From Eledone cirrhosa (Eukaryota > Mollusca > Cephalopoda > Octopoda > Eledonidae), in assembly GCA_964016885.1 (NCBI GenBank), contig OZ024757.1, forward strand, positions 15,023,423 to 15,087,422: a stretch of 64,000 nt of DNA, written 5' to 3'. Each line of letters begins with the position of its first letter. Position 1 is the stretch's first letter. A program made the position numbers and the translations under genes. Under the pieces are notes generated by a model, which saw nothing but the letters and a program-made list of their open reading frames with translations, did not search any database and was not told the DNA's origin. This document shows positions 21,215 through 32,759 of this stretch, one piece after another.

Positions 21215-21243
21215 CTCATGCTTTGGAAAAAAAAAAGCACGAG
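21215..21243 (+). other. Conserved 5' leader hairpin, family A
   Basis: Arms CTCATGCTTT and AAAGCACGAG. The flanks GGCGT and TTAAGTGCCAGCTA are shared with families B and C while the arm bases differ but still pair. Confidence 0.7.
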
Positions 21244-21442
21244 TTAAGTGCCAGCTACAATAGCCACCCTTGACGTGGGAAGAGAGCTTAAGTCTGTGGT
21301 TTGAGCTGTACGAGAGAGGCAGCTCTACCCCGCTTCCCTTTTCTTTTTCTTTTTTTTTTGCGGGGGTTAGGGTTGACTCGGCAGGTTTTACCATTCTCGG
21401 TTGGTCGGCCACATTAATGACGAACTAATTGGTGCCTAAATT

Positions 21443-24400
21443 ATGATGATACAAAATTTGAAGTCCATACGGGAGCTGGGGGCCGAAAAACCAGTGGCCG
21501 GAGGGAATGGGATGGGTCCCTCCGGCCTATCGCAGCGTTCTGTAATGGCCCGCTACGATTGGCAACTGTCTCCGAGGACTGGCAAAGAGCCGGGCCATGT
21601 TCCTCGTAAGAGCGCCGGCTCACTGGATTTGACCCACCGGAGGTTTCAGATACCGACTATACTAGTTCGTAGGGATACACCCGATAAATTTATTCTGGAG
21701 TACCCAACCCACGCTTTGGTTTTGAGAGGCAAGCAACTGCCGTCGTGGTTCACGCGCGTCCCCATGGACTCTGTCTGTGAGGTTGGGCAAACAGTCGCGG
21801 GGGAGGACTGTCTCGAGATTCCGTGTAAGAGCGTAGTCTTGTTTTGCTCGTGCTGTTCGCGTCATTTCTCGGGCCCGTCTGGTTGGGCGGAGCATTTGCT
21901 GCGCTGTCATGAGCGAAAGGCAGTTTTTAGGTGCAGCAAATGCGGTAGGGAAAGTTGGCACCTGCATTCGCTCCGGGTGCACGTGGGCCGATGCACGGGC
22001 AGGAGATGGGACGACATGCCCGCCGTCTCGGACTTGATCCACAGGTGCGGAGAGTGCGACCGTGCCTTCCGTACGGTCGCAGGCAGATCGCAGCACGAGA
22101 GGCATCGTCATCCAGTGGTTGCCAATCGCCGCAGGATCGCGAAACACGCGGAGGAGATCGGAAAGAAGCGTGCCTCTCGTGTTGCTGCTGCAGCCTCTCG
22201 CGAGCGGGCTGGGCAACCCCGCACCCGGGTTGGCCGTGGTTGTTGGTCCGAGCAGGAGGTTTCGGTCCTTCTCGAGAAGGAGGACGAGCTGCTTAGGGCG
22301 GGGTGTCGTCGTGTCAATCTTGGGATCGCTCTTTTCCTGCCCGGAAAGACTGTGAAACAGATTAGTTCGAAGGGGAGCGATCTAAGGAATAAAAAGAAAC
22401 ACTGTAAACAGTCCCCTACCCGTTCTGCAGGGTCGTTAGAGAAACGGCCGCCTAACCAGCCGAGTGGGGCGTCCATCCCGGTTGCCTCTGATAACGATTG
22501 GAGGAACTTGTTTGGCGAGGCGGTGGAGCCGGGGCGCTCTCGATGGTCCGCCGCTTTTGCCGAGTATCTTGTTACATTCTGTGATGAGATCACGGATGAG
22601 AGCTGGGATGCGTTCGCCGAGTTTGTCGATGAATGGGTGAACAAGGTGCGCTCGAACAGAGGGCGTGGTAGAGCACGAAATACACGGAAAAAGAGTAGAT
22701 TTAAAAGGCCCTATAAGAAAACTGGTAGAAAGAGTGAAAAGAGTCTGCTCTACGCTCGCTACCAGTTTTTGTATGACCGAGACAGGAAGAAGCTCCTTAC
22801 AGTAATTTTAGGCGAAGAGATGCAGGGGGTGCAGGGGGTGTGTCCTGTCCCACATGCCGGACATCGCGTCTGCTTACGAAGACAGATTCTCCGTCCCTGG
22901 ACCAGATGTGGATCTTAGCGCGTATCCCGCAACGGAGGTGGTGAACAATGAGCCGCTTTTGCAGCCGTTTACCGTGTCCGAGGTGGTGGGTGCGCGTAGG
23001 TGTATGGACCTGCATTCGGCTGCGGTGCCCGACGGAATCACGCCCCAACAGGTACGCGCAATCGACCCTGCAACTCTAGTGAACTTATTCAACTGTTTGC
23101 TGCTAGCCGGGAGAGTTCCCGATATCTTGAAGCAGGGAAGGTCAGTCCTCATTCGCAAAAAGATGGACGGTCCGATCGACCTTTCCAATTGGAGACCCCT
23201 AACGATATGCTCTGCCGTGTATCGTCTATACACCAGGATTCTCTCCAAAAGAATGCTTCAGGTAACACCCCTGAACCCGGCCCAACGAGGGTTCATTAAT
23301 GCGGACGGCTGCAGTGAGAATTTATTCTTACTGCAGCAACTAATCGCTCGCACTAGGGGTGGGCTAGCTCGATCGAGGATTCGGCAGTTGAACGTGGCCT
23401 TCTTGGACCTTGCCAAGGCCTTCGATACTGTTCCGCACTCACTTGTGTTTGCGGGCATGAGAAGACTTGGATTTCACGAACACATGGTCGAAGTCGTGAG
23501 AGGTCTATACGAGGGCTGTGTCACAAAATTCTCGGTCGGAGCGGAAACGAGCAGAGCCATCTCGATCAGGCGAGGAGTACGGCAAGGAGATGCCCTCTCG
23601 CCCCTTCTCTTCAACATTGCCACTGATCCGCTGTTGGACGCCTTGTCCAACGATTGTGGTTTATGGATTGGAGAGTTGGGTTTGTCGAGTTTGGCGTACG
23701 CGGATGACAATGCTCTGGTGACCGGCTCCTCGGTGGAGATGCAGCGCCTAGTTGACAGGTGTGTCTTTCTACCGGGAGATGGGGCTAGCAGTGTGTCTCC
23801 AAATGCGCCTCTTTCTCGATTAAAGCGTGGGGAAAGTCTTTCTTGGTCAACACAGACTCCGCCCCTGAGACTGATGGGATTCAGCTCTTGAGAATCGACC
23901 CTGCGGAGAAGTGTTCTTACTTAGGTGTTAGTGTCGGCCCGTGGTCGAACCTCGAGTTGAAAGTTTCGGTGGAGCAGGTGTCACAGTGTGTCGATCAGAT
24001 TTGCTGTGCTCCACTGAAGCCCCGGCAGAAATTCCATCTACTACAGCAGTATTACCTGCCTAGATTGTTTTACAGTCTGGTGCAGGGGATGCCGAGCCGG
24101 ATTAAACTTGAGGAGCTAGACGCGGCGATTCGCGCGGGAACACGTAAGATTATGCATCTGCATGCGTCGACCTCGGTTTCCTTCTTGTACTGTAGCAGGC
24201 GGCACGGTGGATTGGGTCTTTGCCATCTGGCGAAGTTAATCCCATCCATCGTGATTCGTAAGAATCTCCGCTTGCTTGCCTCTCGATATGACGCGGTTCG
24301 TCTCATGGCGGAATCGGCGGGCCTCGCTATGCGGAACAGCGAGATAGCGTTACGCTATGGGCTACCTCCGGTCTCGCCTGGCGCATCCACGTACGAGCCC

Positions 24401-25095
24401 CATCTTGGACGGCAGGCCGCCGAGGCCTGGGCGTCCCAGCCCGTCCAGGGGTGTGTGCGGGGTCGTTACGGGGTGACCGAATCGGCAACGATTGGTTGCT
24501 CCGCCCGGGTGTGGTTTCTGAGGGGACCTTTTTGAGTCTTCTCAAATTGCGAACCAATACGTTTCCCACTCGGGAGTGCTTGGCGAGAGGAGGTCGCGGT
24601 GATAAGTCCTGCAGACGCTGTGGAACGGCCGCGGTGACAATCGCCCATATCAGTGGTCAGTGCCCTCTTCTCAAGAGAAAGCGACTGGCCCGGCATAACC
24701 AGCTGTGCCAACTGATAGCGGGCGAATCTATGCGCCTCGGTTGGGCGGTTGGCTGGGAGCCGTCCTACCGGGTGAACGATGCGAGGCTTATTCCAGACCT
24801 GGTGATGACGAGAGGAGGTGCGACGTTGGTTGTTGATGTTACGGTGAGATTTGAGCAGGGGAGTGCCTTGATTGACGCTGCGGCGGAGAAGGTACGAAAA
24901 TACCTTCCCCTAACGGCTCTGCTGGAGAATGAAACGGGTGGGAGTGTCTCAGTCCATGGCTGTCCCATCGGGGCCTGCGGAGCCTGGTCCGTCGCGGCTG
25001 AGGAGACACTTGGCGCTCTTGGGATCGTTGATGATGCATTCAGGAGGCTCTTGTGTCGTAGAGCGATGCTAGCGACGCTGGGCATGCTTGAATGA
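21443..25095 (+). pseudogene. R2 protein, family A, copy 1
   Basis: Domains in order: three zinc fingers (CSCCSRHFSGPSG...H, FRCSKCGRESWHLHSLRVH, HRCGECDRAFRTVAGRSQH) at residues ~130-220; a Myb-type motif (GRGCWSEQEVSVLLEKED) at ~265; RT with VAFLDLAKAFDTVPH, RGVRQGDALSPLLFNIATD and AYADD (23694-23708); a CCHC knuckle CRRCGTAAVTIAHISGQC (24610-24663); and the restriction-like endonuclease RLIPDLVMTRGGATLVVDVT (24784-24843). Three zinc fingers place it with the R2-A group. Breaks against the other copies: one extra base near 22853, a 2-base loss near 23768 and a missing G near 24450. It alone keeps the frame at 24070, where copies 2, 4 and 5 have lost two bases. Confidence 0.9.
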
Positions 25096-25374
25096 GCTCT
25101 GGCTAAGCTCGGCTTGCTGGCGGGCTCGCGAGGCGGGGCTTTCTGGACTCTTCTGGTTCCTCTCGCTGTAACTGACTGTCGTCTGCTCCCCTCTTGTATG
25201 GACTCACACTGGGTTCGGGGATGATTGCTTCGGATTTTTTTTTTTTTTTTTTTTTACGCGTTAGAGCCCGAGTCCACTCTTCCTAACTCAGATTAACAAA
25301 ACTAAACCGGTCAGCGGTCGGATAGGAAATCCGAGTAGGAGAGGTGAGACAACTCCGCCGTTTCCGCTAGTCTA

Positions 25375-25405
25375 GGCGTTCGTGGTGGGTTCACGATAGC
25401 ACGCC
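25375..25405 (+). other. Conserved 3' UTR hairpin, family A
   Basis: Outer stem GGCGT/ACGCC, inner stem TCGTG/CACGA, 7-base loop containing TGGG, bulge TAGC. The same fold is at 32618-32648, 52521-52551 and 40892-40924. R2 proteins recognise structured 3' RNA, so this is a candidate binding site. Confidence 0.72.
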
Positions 25406-25718
25406 CCTTACCCCCCCGTCGCAGGGTTACGCGTTTATTTGTTAATTAATAAAAATTTATTAATTGTATGTTGAGTGGGAGAGTGGAAAACTTGTGTCTC
25501 GAGGAGCGGTTTTTTTTTTTTTGAGGAAGGAAATAATGGATTGACAGATGGCGGGTCGAATTGCGGTCGGCGTGACAGGATCATTCTGCCACGGCCGGCG
25601 TGCGGTTTGATCTGCGATCAGAACTAACCGGAATGACAGGGGCGCACCGTTCATGCCATAAGAGCTGAGATGGCGCTGGCCTGTGGGACCACCCACTTTA
25701 AATAACAGGGAAAGGCGT

Positions 25719-25743
25719 CTCGTACCTTTAAAAAAGGTGCGAG
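25719..25743 (+). other. Conserved 5' leader hairpin, family B
   Basis: Arms CTCGTACCTT and AAGGTGCGAG around TAAAA; identical at 32971-32995 in copy 2. Confidence 0.7.
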
Positions 25744-25928
25744 TTAAATGCCAGCTACCATAGCCAACGGACCGCCACACCCCCTTGTCGCAGGGAGAGA
25801 GCTTAAATTCGTAGAACGAGCTACGCGGGAGGACCGGCCCCCATCCGGAGGCCGCTTCGGTAGGTGTAACCAGTCCCGATTGGTCGTTCTACACCAGAAT
25901 GAACTAAGCGTGTGGAAAGAATAAAACT

Positions 25929-28900
25929 ATGGCAAAGTTGAAGAGTACAATTATCAGACGGGTGCATGGCCTCGCAAACATGCGGCCGGTTGGAACGGAA
26001 CGAATCCAACCGGTCAGGGGCTGTTGGTTGAATCAACCGGCAGCCACGCGAAGCTATCGTTCCTTGGTGCAGACAAGGGATCGGGTCCGTACTACAGTAA
26101 GACAGCCGATCCCATCGGATTCAAACTTTATTCCTACTATCGTGGTCCATAGCGGAACGGGTGGCCGCTTCACCCTCGACTATGGCACCCACATCTTGGC
26201 GCTCTCCGGGAACCAGCTCCGCCGCCACCTGGCTGTGGTTCCCGCCCCTGAGTGCGCCGATCACGCGACATTGGCCCCGGATGACGCCGAATCGGACACG
26301 CTTATTCCGAACCGGGTTCCGTTGTTGCACTGCCGCCTTTGCTCCCGTAGCTTCTCAACGCCGGCCTCCCTGGGCCGTCACCAGGTCGATCGACGCGGGG
26401 TCTGTCCCGTGTTCAGATGCCGTTTCTGCGGCCGGAGGAGCGTGGCGCTCCATTCGATCAGAGTGCGCGCGGGACTCTGCTCCCGCACTCCGCTCGTTCC
26501 GGCCGCTGCCGCCGGCGTGCCGGCTGGGTCCGAGAGTTGCAGCCTTTGTGGTAGAGTCTTTGCCACCGTGTCCGGAGTGTCGCAGCACATGCGCCACCGA
26601 CACCCCGACGAGTCGAACGCAAGACGTATCGCCAGTTATTCCAAGGAACTGGCGGAGAAAAGAGAGAAACGTGCCCTGGCGAGGGCTGGGCCGAGCCCGT
26701 CCCACGTCGGAAGGGCCGTGGTTGTTGGTCTAACACGGAGATCAGCATACTCCAGTTGGAGGGAGAGCGGTTGGCGCGGGAGGGCGTGCGATTCGTGAAC
26801 GTGGCCCTCGAGTCCTTTCTCCCCGGCAAGAGTCGTAAACAGATCAGCTACAAGCGACGAGACCTGACGGCGAAGGGCAGGTCTAGTGCACCGGTGATCC
26901 CGCTTCCCGCGGCGCTGGCCGCCTCGAGCCTCTCCCAAACGGCTGCCCCCGACAACGCGGCCTGGCGGGAGATGTTTAGAGCCGCCACCGTCCCGGGTCG
27001 TTCGAAGTGGTCGGTGGAGTTCGTGGAATGCTCTTTGGAACTCGCTGAGGGGTTCACAGAGGAAATCTGGCGGAGGTTGGAGGGAAGCCTGGGTGATTGG
27101 ATCGGCTCCCTCCGACCTGTCGCTCCCAGGGCAGAGAGCGGTCCCCGACGTAGGGGTAAGGGAGCGACGGTGAGACCGCGCGGGGCTGGCAGGAGAGGCC
27201 AGCGCGCGGCGCAGTCCCGGTTTTCTCGGTTTCAGAGGCTTTATGAGAAGGACCGACGGCGGCTTCTTAGGCTGATACTGGGCGAGAGTGCGAGCTGCGT
27301 CTGCCCAGTTCCGCTGGCCAGGTAGGTTCGCGGAGCAAGGTAGCGTAGTTGATCTTGGCGCGTATCTGCCCTCCGAGGGCGTGGTGAACTCCGCGCTGCT
27401 GCGCCCGTTTAGTGTCCCGGAGATTACCTCGCTCCCGGGGGGCTGAGGGCCGGCTCGGCGGCAGGCCCAGACGGGGTCCCCCCACGGGCGTTTCGGAGGG
27501 CTGGCCCAGAGGTCAGCGCTAATCTGTTCAACTGCTTCCTTCTGGTGGGTCGTGTACCAACGGTGCTGAAAGAAGGCAGGTCCATTCTTCTGCCTAAAAG
27601 CGGAAGAAACCCGAACGACCTGTCCGACTGGAGGCCCCCGACGATTTGCTCTGCGATTTATCGTCTCTACACGAAGGTTCTGGCGAGGCGCTTCTTGCAA
27701 GCCACTCCCCTGAACCAGGCGCAGAGGGGATTCATTAAGGCAGACGGGTGCGGCGAGAACGTTTTTGTGATTCGCGAACTGATTGCGATGGCGCAGGGTC
27801 GGAGAGGTGCCCGACGTCTGGGCCGTCTGGATGTCGCCTTTTTGGATCTCGCAAAGGCCTTCGACACGATTCCCCATCAGTTGGTGGCCGCCGGTACGAG
27901 GCGGAAGGGATTCTGCGCTCACATCCCTGACCTTGTCGCCGACCTGTACACGGGGGCGACGACCAGGTTCGAGTTGCGCTCGGGGAGGAGCGACCCCATA
28001 CCGATTCTGAGAGGAGTCCGACAGGGTGATGCGCTCTCCCCGATTCTGTTTAACATAGCGACGGACTCGCTGCTGGATCGCCTCTCTGAGCAGAGGGGTG
28101 TTTGTGTCGGAGCGGCGGGCATATCGTGCTTGGTATACGCGGACGACACGGCACTGTTGTCCGGCTCCTCAGGGGGCCTGCAGCGTCTGCTCGATCAGAG
28201 CGCGAGCTTCTTCGGGGAGGTCGGCATGGCGGTGAATGTGTCTAAGTGTACGTCGTTCGCGGTCCCGTACCTTCTTTGTGAATAGGGATGCGTCCACGGT
28301 GATCGGCGGTAGGCCTCTGCCGCGGATTGACCCTGTCGACAGGTCCTTCCGATATCTCGGGGTGGAGGTCGATACTTGGTCCGGTGGTGGCGAGGTGGTC
28401 TCTGTGGAGTGGTTGCGCGGATCCCTCGAAAAAATCCGCGCGGCGCCCCTCAGGCCGAGACAGATGTTGGATCTGGTTCAGACCTTTCTCCTCCCGAGAT
28501 TCCTCTACGGTCTGACGATGAATCTTCCGGCGCGATGCGTACTCGAGTCACTGGATGCGGTGGTGCGTTCCGGGGTGCGGTCGTTCTTACATCTCGAGTC
28601 GACGTCGTCCCATTTCCTCTACAGTTCCAGGGCGGATGGCGGACTCGGCCTCCAGGAGCTGGCGAGATCTATCCCGGCGAACGTGATTAAACTCTACCGC
28701 AGACTCGACACTTCTAGCTCGGCTGCAGTCCGGGGGCTTGCGGACGCGGCTGGTCTGCGTGCGAGGTGCGCCGAGATCGCCACCAGGTACGGACTGCCGC
28801 TGCCGCCTTCTGACCCGGAGCGGCCTTATGATCCCGGCATCCGAGCGTTCCACTCGCGGGCGTGGGAGTCGCAGCCGGTGCAGGGGCTATGTGCGGCCGC

Positions 28901-29123
28901 CTATCGTGGGAACGCAGAAGGCAACGACTGGCTATACAGTGGCGGCCCCGGCCCCCTCGAGGAATGGACGTTTCTGTGCTGCCTTAAGATCCGTACGAAC
29001 ACGTTTCCCACGGGGGAATGCCTCGCAAGGGGAGATCGCTCATGTCGTAGATGCGGAGCGAGGGTCGAGTCGCTCTCGCATCTCGCTCTCCCGACTAAAA
29101 CTGGGCTGGGTGTCAGCCGTTGA
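25929..29123 (+). pseudogene. R2-like protein, family B, copy 1
   Basis: Starts MAKLKSTIIRRVHG. Zinc fingers: CRLCSRSFSTPASLGRH, FRCRFCGRRSVALHSIRVR and CSLCGRVFATVSGVSQHMRH. A Myb-type motif lies near 26715 after a frameshift at about 26700. RT spans 27545-28285 (VAFLDLAKAFDTIPHQ, GVRQGDALSPILFNIATDS, YADD) and the thumb 28290-28900, again frame-shifted near 28260; 27325-27540 also carries a deletion and stop. Ends in the knuckle CRRCGARVESLSHL without the endonuclease. Similar in layout to family A but clearly distinct in sequence. Confidence 0.87.
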
Positions 29124-29728
29124 GTTACAGTCGCCAACGATCCGGCTCCCCGCTTTTTGTTTCAGACACGGATCCCCGCCACAGGGCGACGCGCCGGTGT
29201 CCGACCCTCGAGCTCCCCCTCCGCAGACGGGAGGCTCGGTTGGGACGATTCGGCTCCGTCGACCCTTCAAGGCGGGGACAAACGCGACGTCGCACTGGTA
29301 TGCCCCCCCTCGGAGTCGGCGGAGCGTTTGCTCCGGGCGTGGGTCTAACGCGTTATCGGACTTACACTACCGGAAAAGACAAGCGGCCTAAGACCGCGAT
29401 ACCGACAAGTCGTGACGAATACCCATCCGTCGTGGCTTGCTAGTCTGGGTCGGACTCGAGCCCGACATGGAAGCTAGACAGCGCAGCTTAGGTCTGCCAA
29501 ATAGAGCGGTGGATTGCTCCCCGGCGGTCACAGTAGCTCCCCAGTCCGATAGGCTCGAGTTCTTCCTGCCCCAACTCGGGAGTCCCGCCGTCGAGCAGTT
29601 CTCCGATGGAAGAGCTTCGTTTGGGTCATGGGTCTCCCGCATCCGTTGAAGTCGCCATTATTTGGCGGGGTTAGTGTCTCTTCACGCAAATGAGATAATG
29701 TCATAATTTATTATTGACATCGAAATCT

Positions 29729-32700
29729 ATGTAACTATGACTCTCTCTTGTCGGCACCACCCTTGGCGTGGGAAGAGAGCTTAAGTCAGTGGTTTTGAGC
29801 TGTACGAGAGAGGCAGCTCTGTCCCGCTTCCCTTTTTTTTTTTTTTTTTTGTGGTGGTCAGTGTTGACTCGGCAGGTTCTACCATTCTCGGTTGGTCGGC
29901 CACATTAATGACGAACTAATTGGTGCCTAAATTATGATGATACAAAATTTGAAGTCCATACGGCAGCTGGGGGCCGAAAAACCAGTGGCCGGAGGGAATG
30001 GGATGGGTCCCTCCGGCCTGTCGCAGCGTTCTGTAATGGCCCGCTGCGATTGGCAACTGTCTCCGAGGACTGGCAAAGAGCCGGGCCATGTTCCTCGTAA
30101 GAGCGCCGGCTCACTGGATTTGACCCACCGGAGGTTTCAAATACCGACTATACTAGTCCGTAGGGATACACCCGATAAATTTATTCTGGAGTACCCAACC
30201 CACGCTTTGGTTTTGAGAGGCAAGCAACTGCCGTCGGGCCAACGGTCGCGGGGGAGGACTGTCTCGAGATTCCGTGTAAGAGCGTAGTCTTGTTTTGTTC
30301 GTGCTGTTCGCGTCATTTCTCGGGCCCGTATGGTGGGCGGAGCATTTGCTGCGCTGTCATGAGCGAAAGGCAGTTTTTAGGTGCAGCAAATGCGGTAGGG
30401 AAAGTTGCCACCTGCATTCGCTCCGGGTGCACGTGGGCCGATGTACGGGCAGGAGATGGGACGACATGCCCGCCGTCTCGGACTTGATCCACAGGTGCGG
30501 AGAGTGCGACCGTGCCTTCCGTACGGTCGCAGGAAGATCGCAGCACGAGAGGCATCGTCATCCAGTGGCAGCCAATCGCCGCAGGATCGCGAAACACGCG
30601 GAGGAGATCGGAAAGAAGCGTGCCTCTCGTGCTGCTGCTGCAGCCTCTCGTGAGAAGGCTGGGCAGCCCCGCACCCGGGTTGGCCGTGGTTGTTGGTCCG
30701 AGCAGGAGGTTTCGGTCCTTCTCGAGAAGGAGGACGAGCTTCTTAGGGCGGGGTGTCGTCGTGTCAATCTTGGGATCGCTCCTTTCCTGCCCGGAAAGAC
30801 TGTGAAACAGATTAGTTCGAAGAGGAGCGATCTAAGGAATAAAAAGAAATACTGTAAACAGTCCCCTACCCGTTCTGCAGGGTCGTTAGAAAGACGGCCG
30901 CCTATGGATTGGAGAGTTGGGTTTGTCGAGTTTGGCGTACGCGGATGACAATGCTCTGGTGTCCGGCTCCTCGGTGGAGATGCAGCGCCTAGTTGACAGG
31001 TGTGTGTCTTTCTACCGGGAGATGGGGCTAGCAGTCAATGTCTCCAAATGCGCCTTTTTCTCGATTAAAGCGTGGGGAAAGTCTTTCTTGGTCAACACGG
31101 ACTCCGCCCCTGAGACTGATGGGATTCAGCTCTTGAGAATCGACCCTGCGGAGAAGTGTTCTTACTTAGGTGTTAGTGTCGGCCCGTGGTCGAAGCTCGA
31201 GTTGAAAGTTTCGGTGGAGCAGGTGTCACAGTGTGTCGATCAGATTTGCTGTGCTCCACTGAAGCCCCGGCAGAAATTCCATCTACTACAGCAGTATTAC
31301 CTGCCTAGATTGTTTTAGTCTGGTGCAGGTGATGCCTAGCCGGATTAAACTTGAGGAGCTAGACGCGGCGATTCGCGCGGGAACACGTAAGATTATGCAT
31401 CTGCATGCGTCGACCTCGGTTTCCTTCTTGTACTGTAGCAGGCGGCACGGTGGTTTGGGTCTTTGCCATCTGGCGAAGTTAATCCCATCCATCGTGATTC
31501 GTAAGAATCTCCGCCTGCTAGCCTCTCGATATGACGCGGTTCGTCTCATGGCGGAATCGGCGGGCCTCGCTATGCGGAACAGCGAGATAGCGTTACGCTA
31601 TGGGCTACCTCCGGTCTCGCCTGGCGCGTCCACGTACGAGCCCGATCTTGGACGACAGGCCGCCGAGGCCTGGGCCTCCCAGCCCGTCCAGGGGGTGTGT
31701 GCGGGGTCGTTTCGGGGTGACCGAATCGGCAACGATTGGTTGCTCCGCCCGGGTGTGGCTTCTGAGGGGACCTTTCTGAGTTGTCTGAAATTGCGAACCA
31801 ATACGTTTCCCACTCGGGAATGCTTGACGAGAGGAGGTCGCGGTGATAAGTCCTGCCGACGCTGTGGAACGGCCGCGGAGACAATCGCCCATATCAGTGG
31901 CCAGTGCCCTCTTCTCAAGAGAAAGCGACTGGCTCGGCATAACCAGCTGTGCCAACTGATAGCGGGCGAATCTATGCGCCTCGGTTGGGCGGTTGGCTGG
32001 GAGCCGTCCTACCGGGTGAACGATGCGAGGCTCATTCCAGACCTGGTGATGACGAGAGGAGGTGCGACGTTGGTCGTTGATGTTACGGTGAGATTTGAGC
32101 AGGGGAGTGCCTTGATTGACGCTGCGGCGGAGAAGGTACGAAAATACCTTCCCCTAACGGCTCTGCTGGAGAATGAAACGGGTGGGAGAGTCTCAGTCCA
32201 TGGCTGTCCCATTGGGGCCTGCGGAGCCTGGTCCGTCGCGGCTGAGGAGACACTTGGCGCTCTTGGGATCGTTGATGATGCGTTCAGGAGGCTCTTGTGT
32301 CGTAGAGCGATGCTAGCGACGCTGGGCATGCTTGAATGAGCTCTGGCTCAGCTCGGCTTGCTGGCGGGCTCGCGAGGCGGGGCTATCTGGACTCTTCTGG
32401 TTCCTCTTGCTGTAACTGACTGTCGTCTGCTCCCCTCTTGTATGGACTCACACTGGGTTCGGGGGATGATTGCCTCGGATTTTTTTTTTTTTTTTTTTAC
32501 GCGTTAGAGCCCGAGTCCACTCTTCCTAACTCAGATTAACAAAACTAAACCGGTCAGCGGTCGGATAGGAAATCCGAGTAGGAGAGGTGAGACGACTCCG
32601 CCGTTTCCGCTAGTCTGGGCGTTCGTGGTGGTTTCACGATGGCACGCCCCTTACCCCCCCGTCGCAGGGTTACGCGTTTATTTGTTAATTACTAAAAATT

Positions 32701-32758
32701 TATTAATTGTATGTTGAGTGGGAGAGTGGAAACTTGGGTCTCGAGGAGCGGTTTTTTT
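29729..32758 (+). mobile_element. R2 family A, copy 2 (internal deletion)
   Basis: Leader starts with the 28S-derived TAACTATGACTCTCT at 29734-29748. Coding starts at 29934. A ~50-base deletion lies near 30235 and a ~1.2-kb deletion at 30903 joins the linker after the Myb motif straight to the region before YADD, removing RT fingers and palm motif A. It continues to an intact endonuclease end at 32339, with the -2 frameshift at 31313. 3' hairpin at 32618-32648. Confidence 0.85.
29934..32339 (+). pseudogene. R2 protein, family A, copy 2 (defective)
   Basis: Pieces: 29934-30287 N-terminus; 30295-30948 zinc fingers and Myb motif; 30917-31318 YADD onward; 31323-32339 thumb, knuckle CRRCGTAAETIAHISGQC and endonuclease (RLIPDLVMTRGGATLVVDVT). 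Lacks motif A, so RT activity is impossible. Confidence 0.88.
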
Positions 32759-32759
32759 T

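Larger units (their letters stand above)
21141..25500 (+). mobile_element. R2 family A, copy 1 (full length, frameshifted)
   Basis: The most complete family-A element: leader 21141-21442, coding region 21443-25095, 3' untranslated region with a conserved hairpin. Its 5' leader extends further upstream than that of copies 0, 2 and 5. R2 elements copy themselves by nicking 28S DNA and reverse transcribing from the nick. The right boundary before family B is approximate because the units abut without unique DNA. Confidence 0.85.
25510..29728 (+). mobile_element. R2 family B, copy 1 (endonuclease deleted)
   Basis: A second R2-like family about 4.2 kb long: leader to 25928, coding 25929-29123, long 3' UTR (29130-29728) ending GTCGCCATTATTTGGCGGGG and an AT-rich tail. 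The zinc knuckle breaks off at 29086 and the sequence jumps to the 3' UTR (CTCCCGACTAAAACTGGGC), removing the endonuclease found in copies 2 and 3. Family A copy 2 follows directly. Confidence 0.82.

Noticed and set aside
25230..25260. Poly-T runs in R2 leaders and 3' UTRs as terminators or retrotransposition tails
   Set aside because: They recur at fixed places inside each copy and are part of the element consensus; length varies by slippage.
25500..25640. 28S downstream target (AATGGATT-like) between A and B
   Set aside because: The AATGGATTGACAGAT stretch only loosely resembles 28S downstream of the R2 site, and the expected TAGCCAAATGCC is absent.
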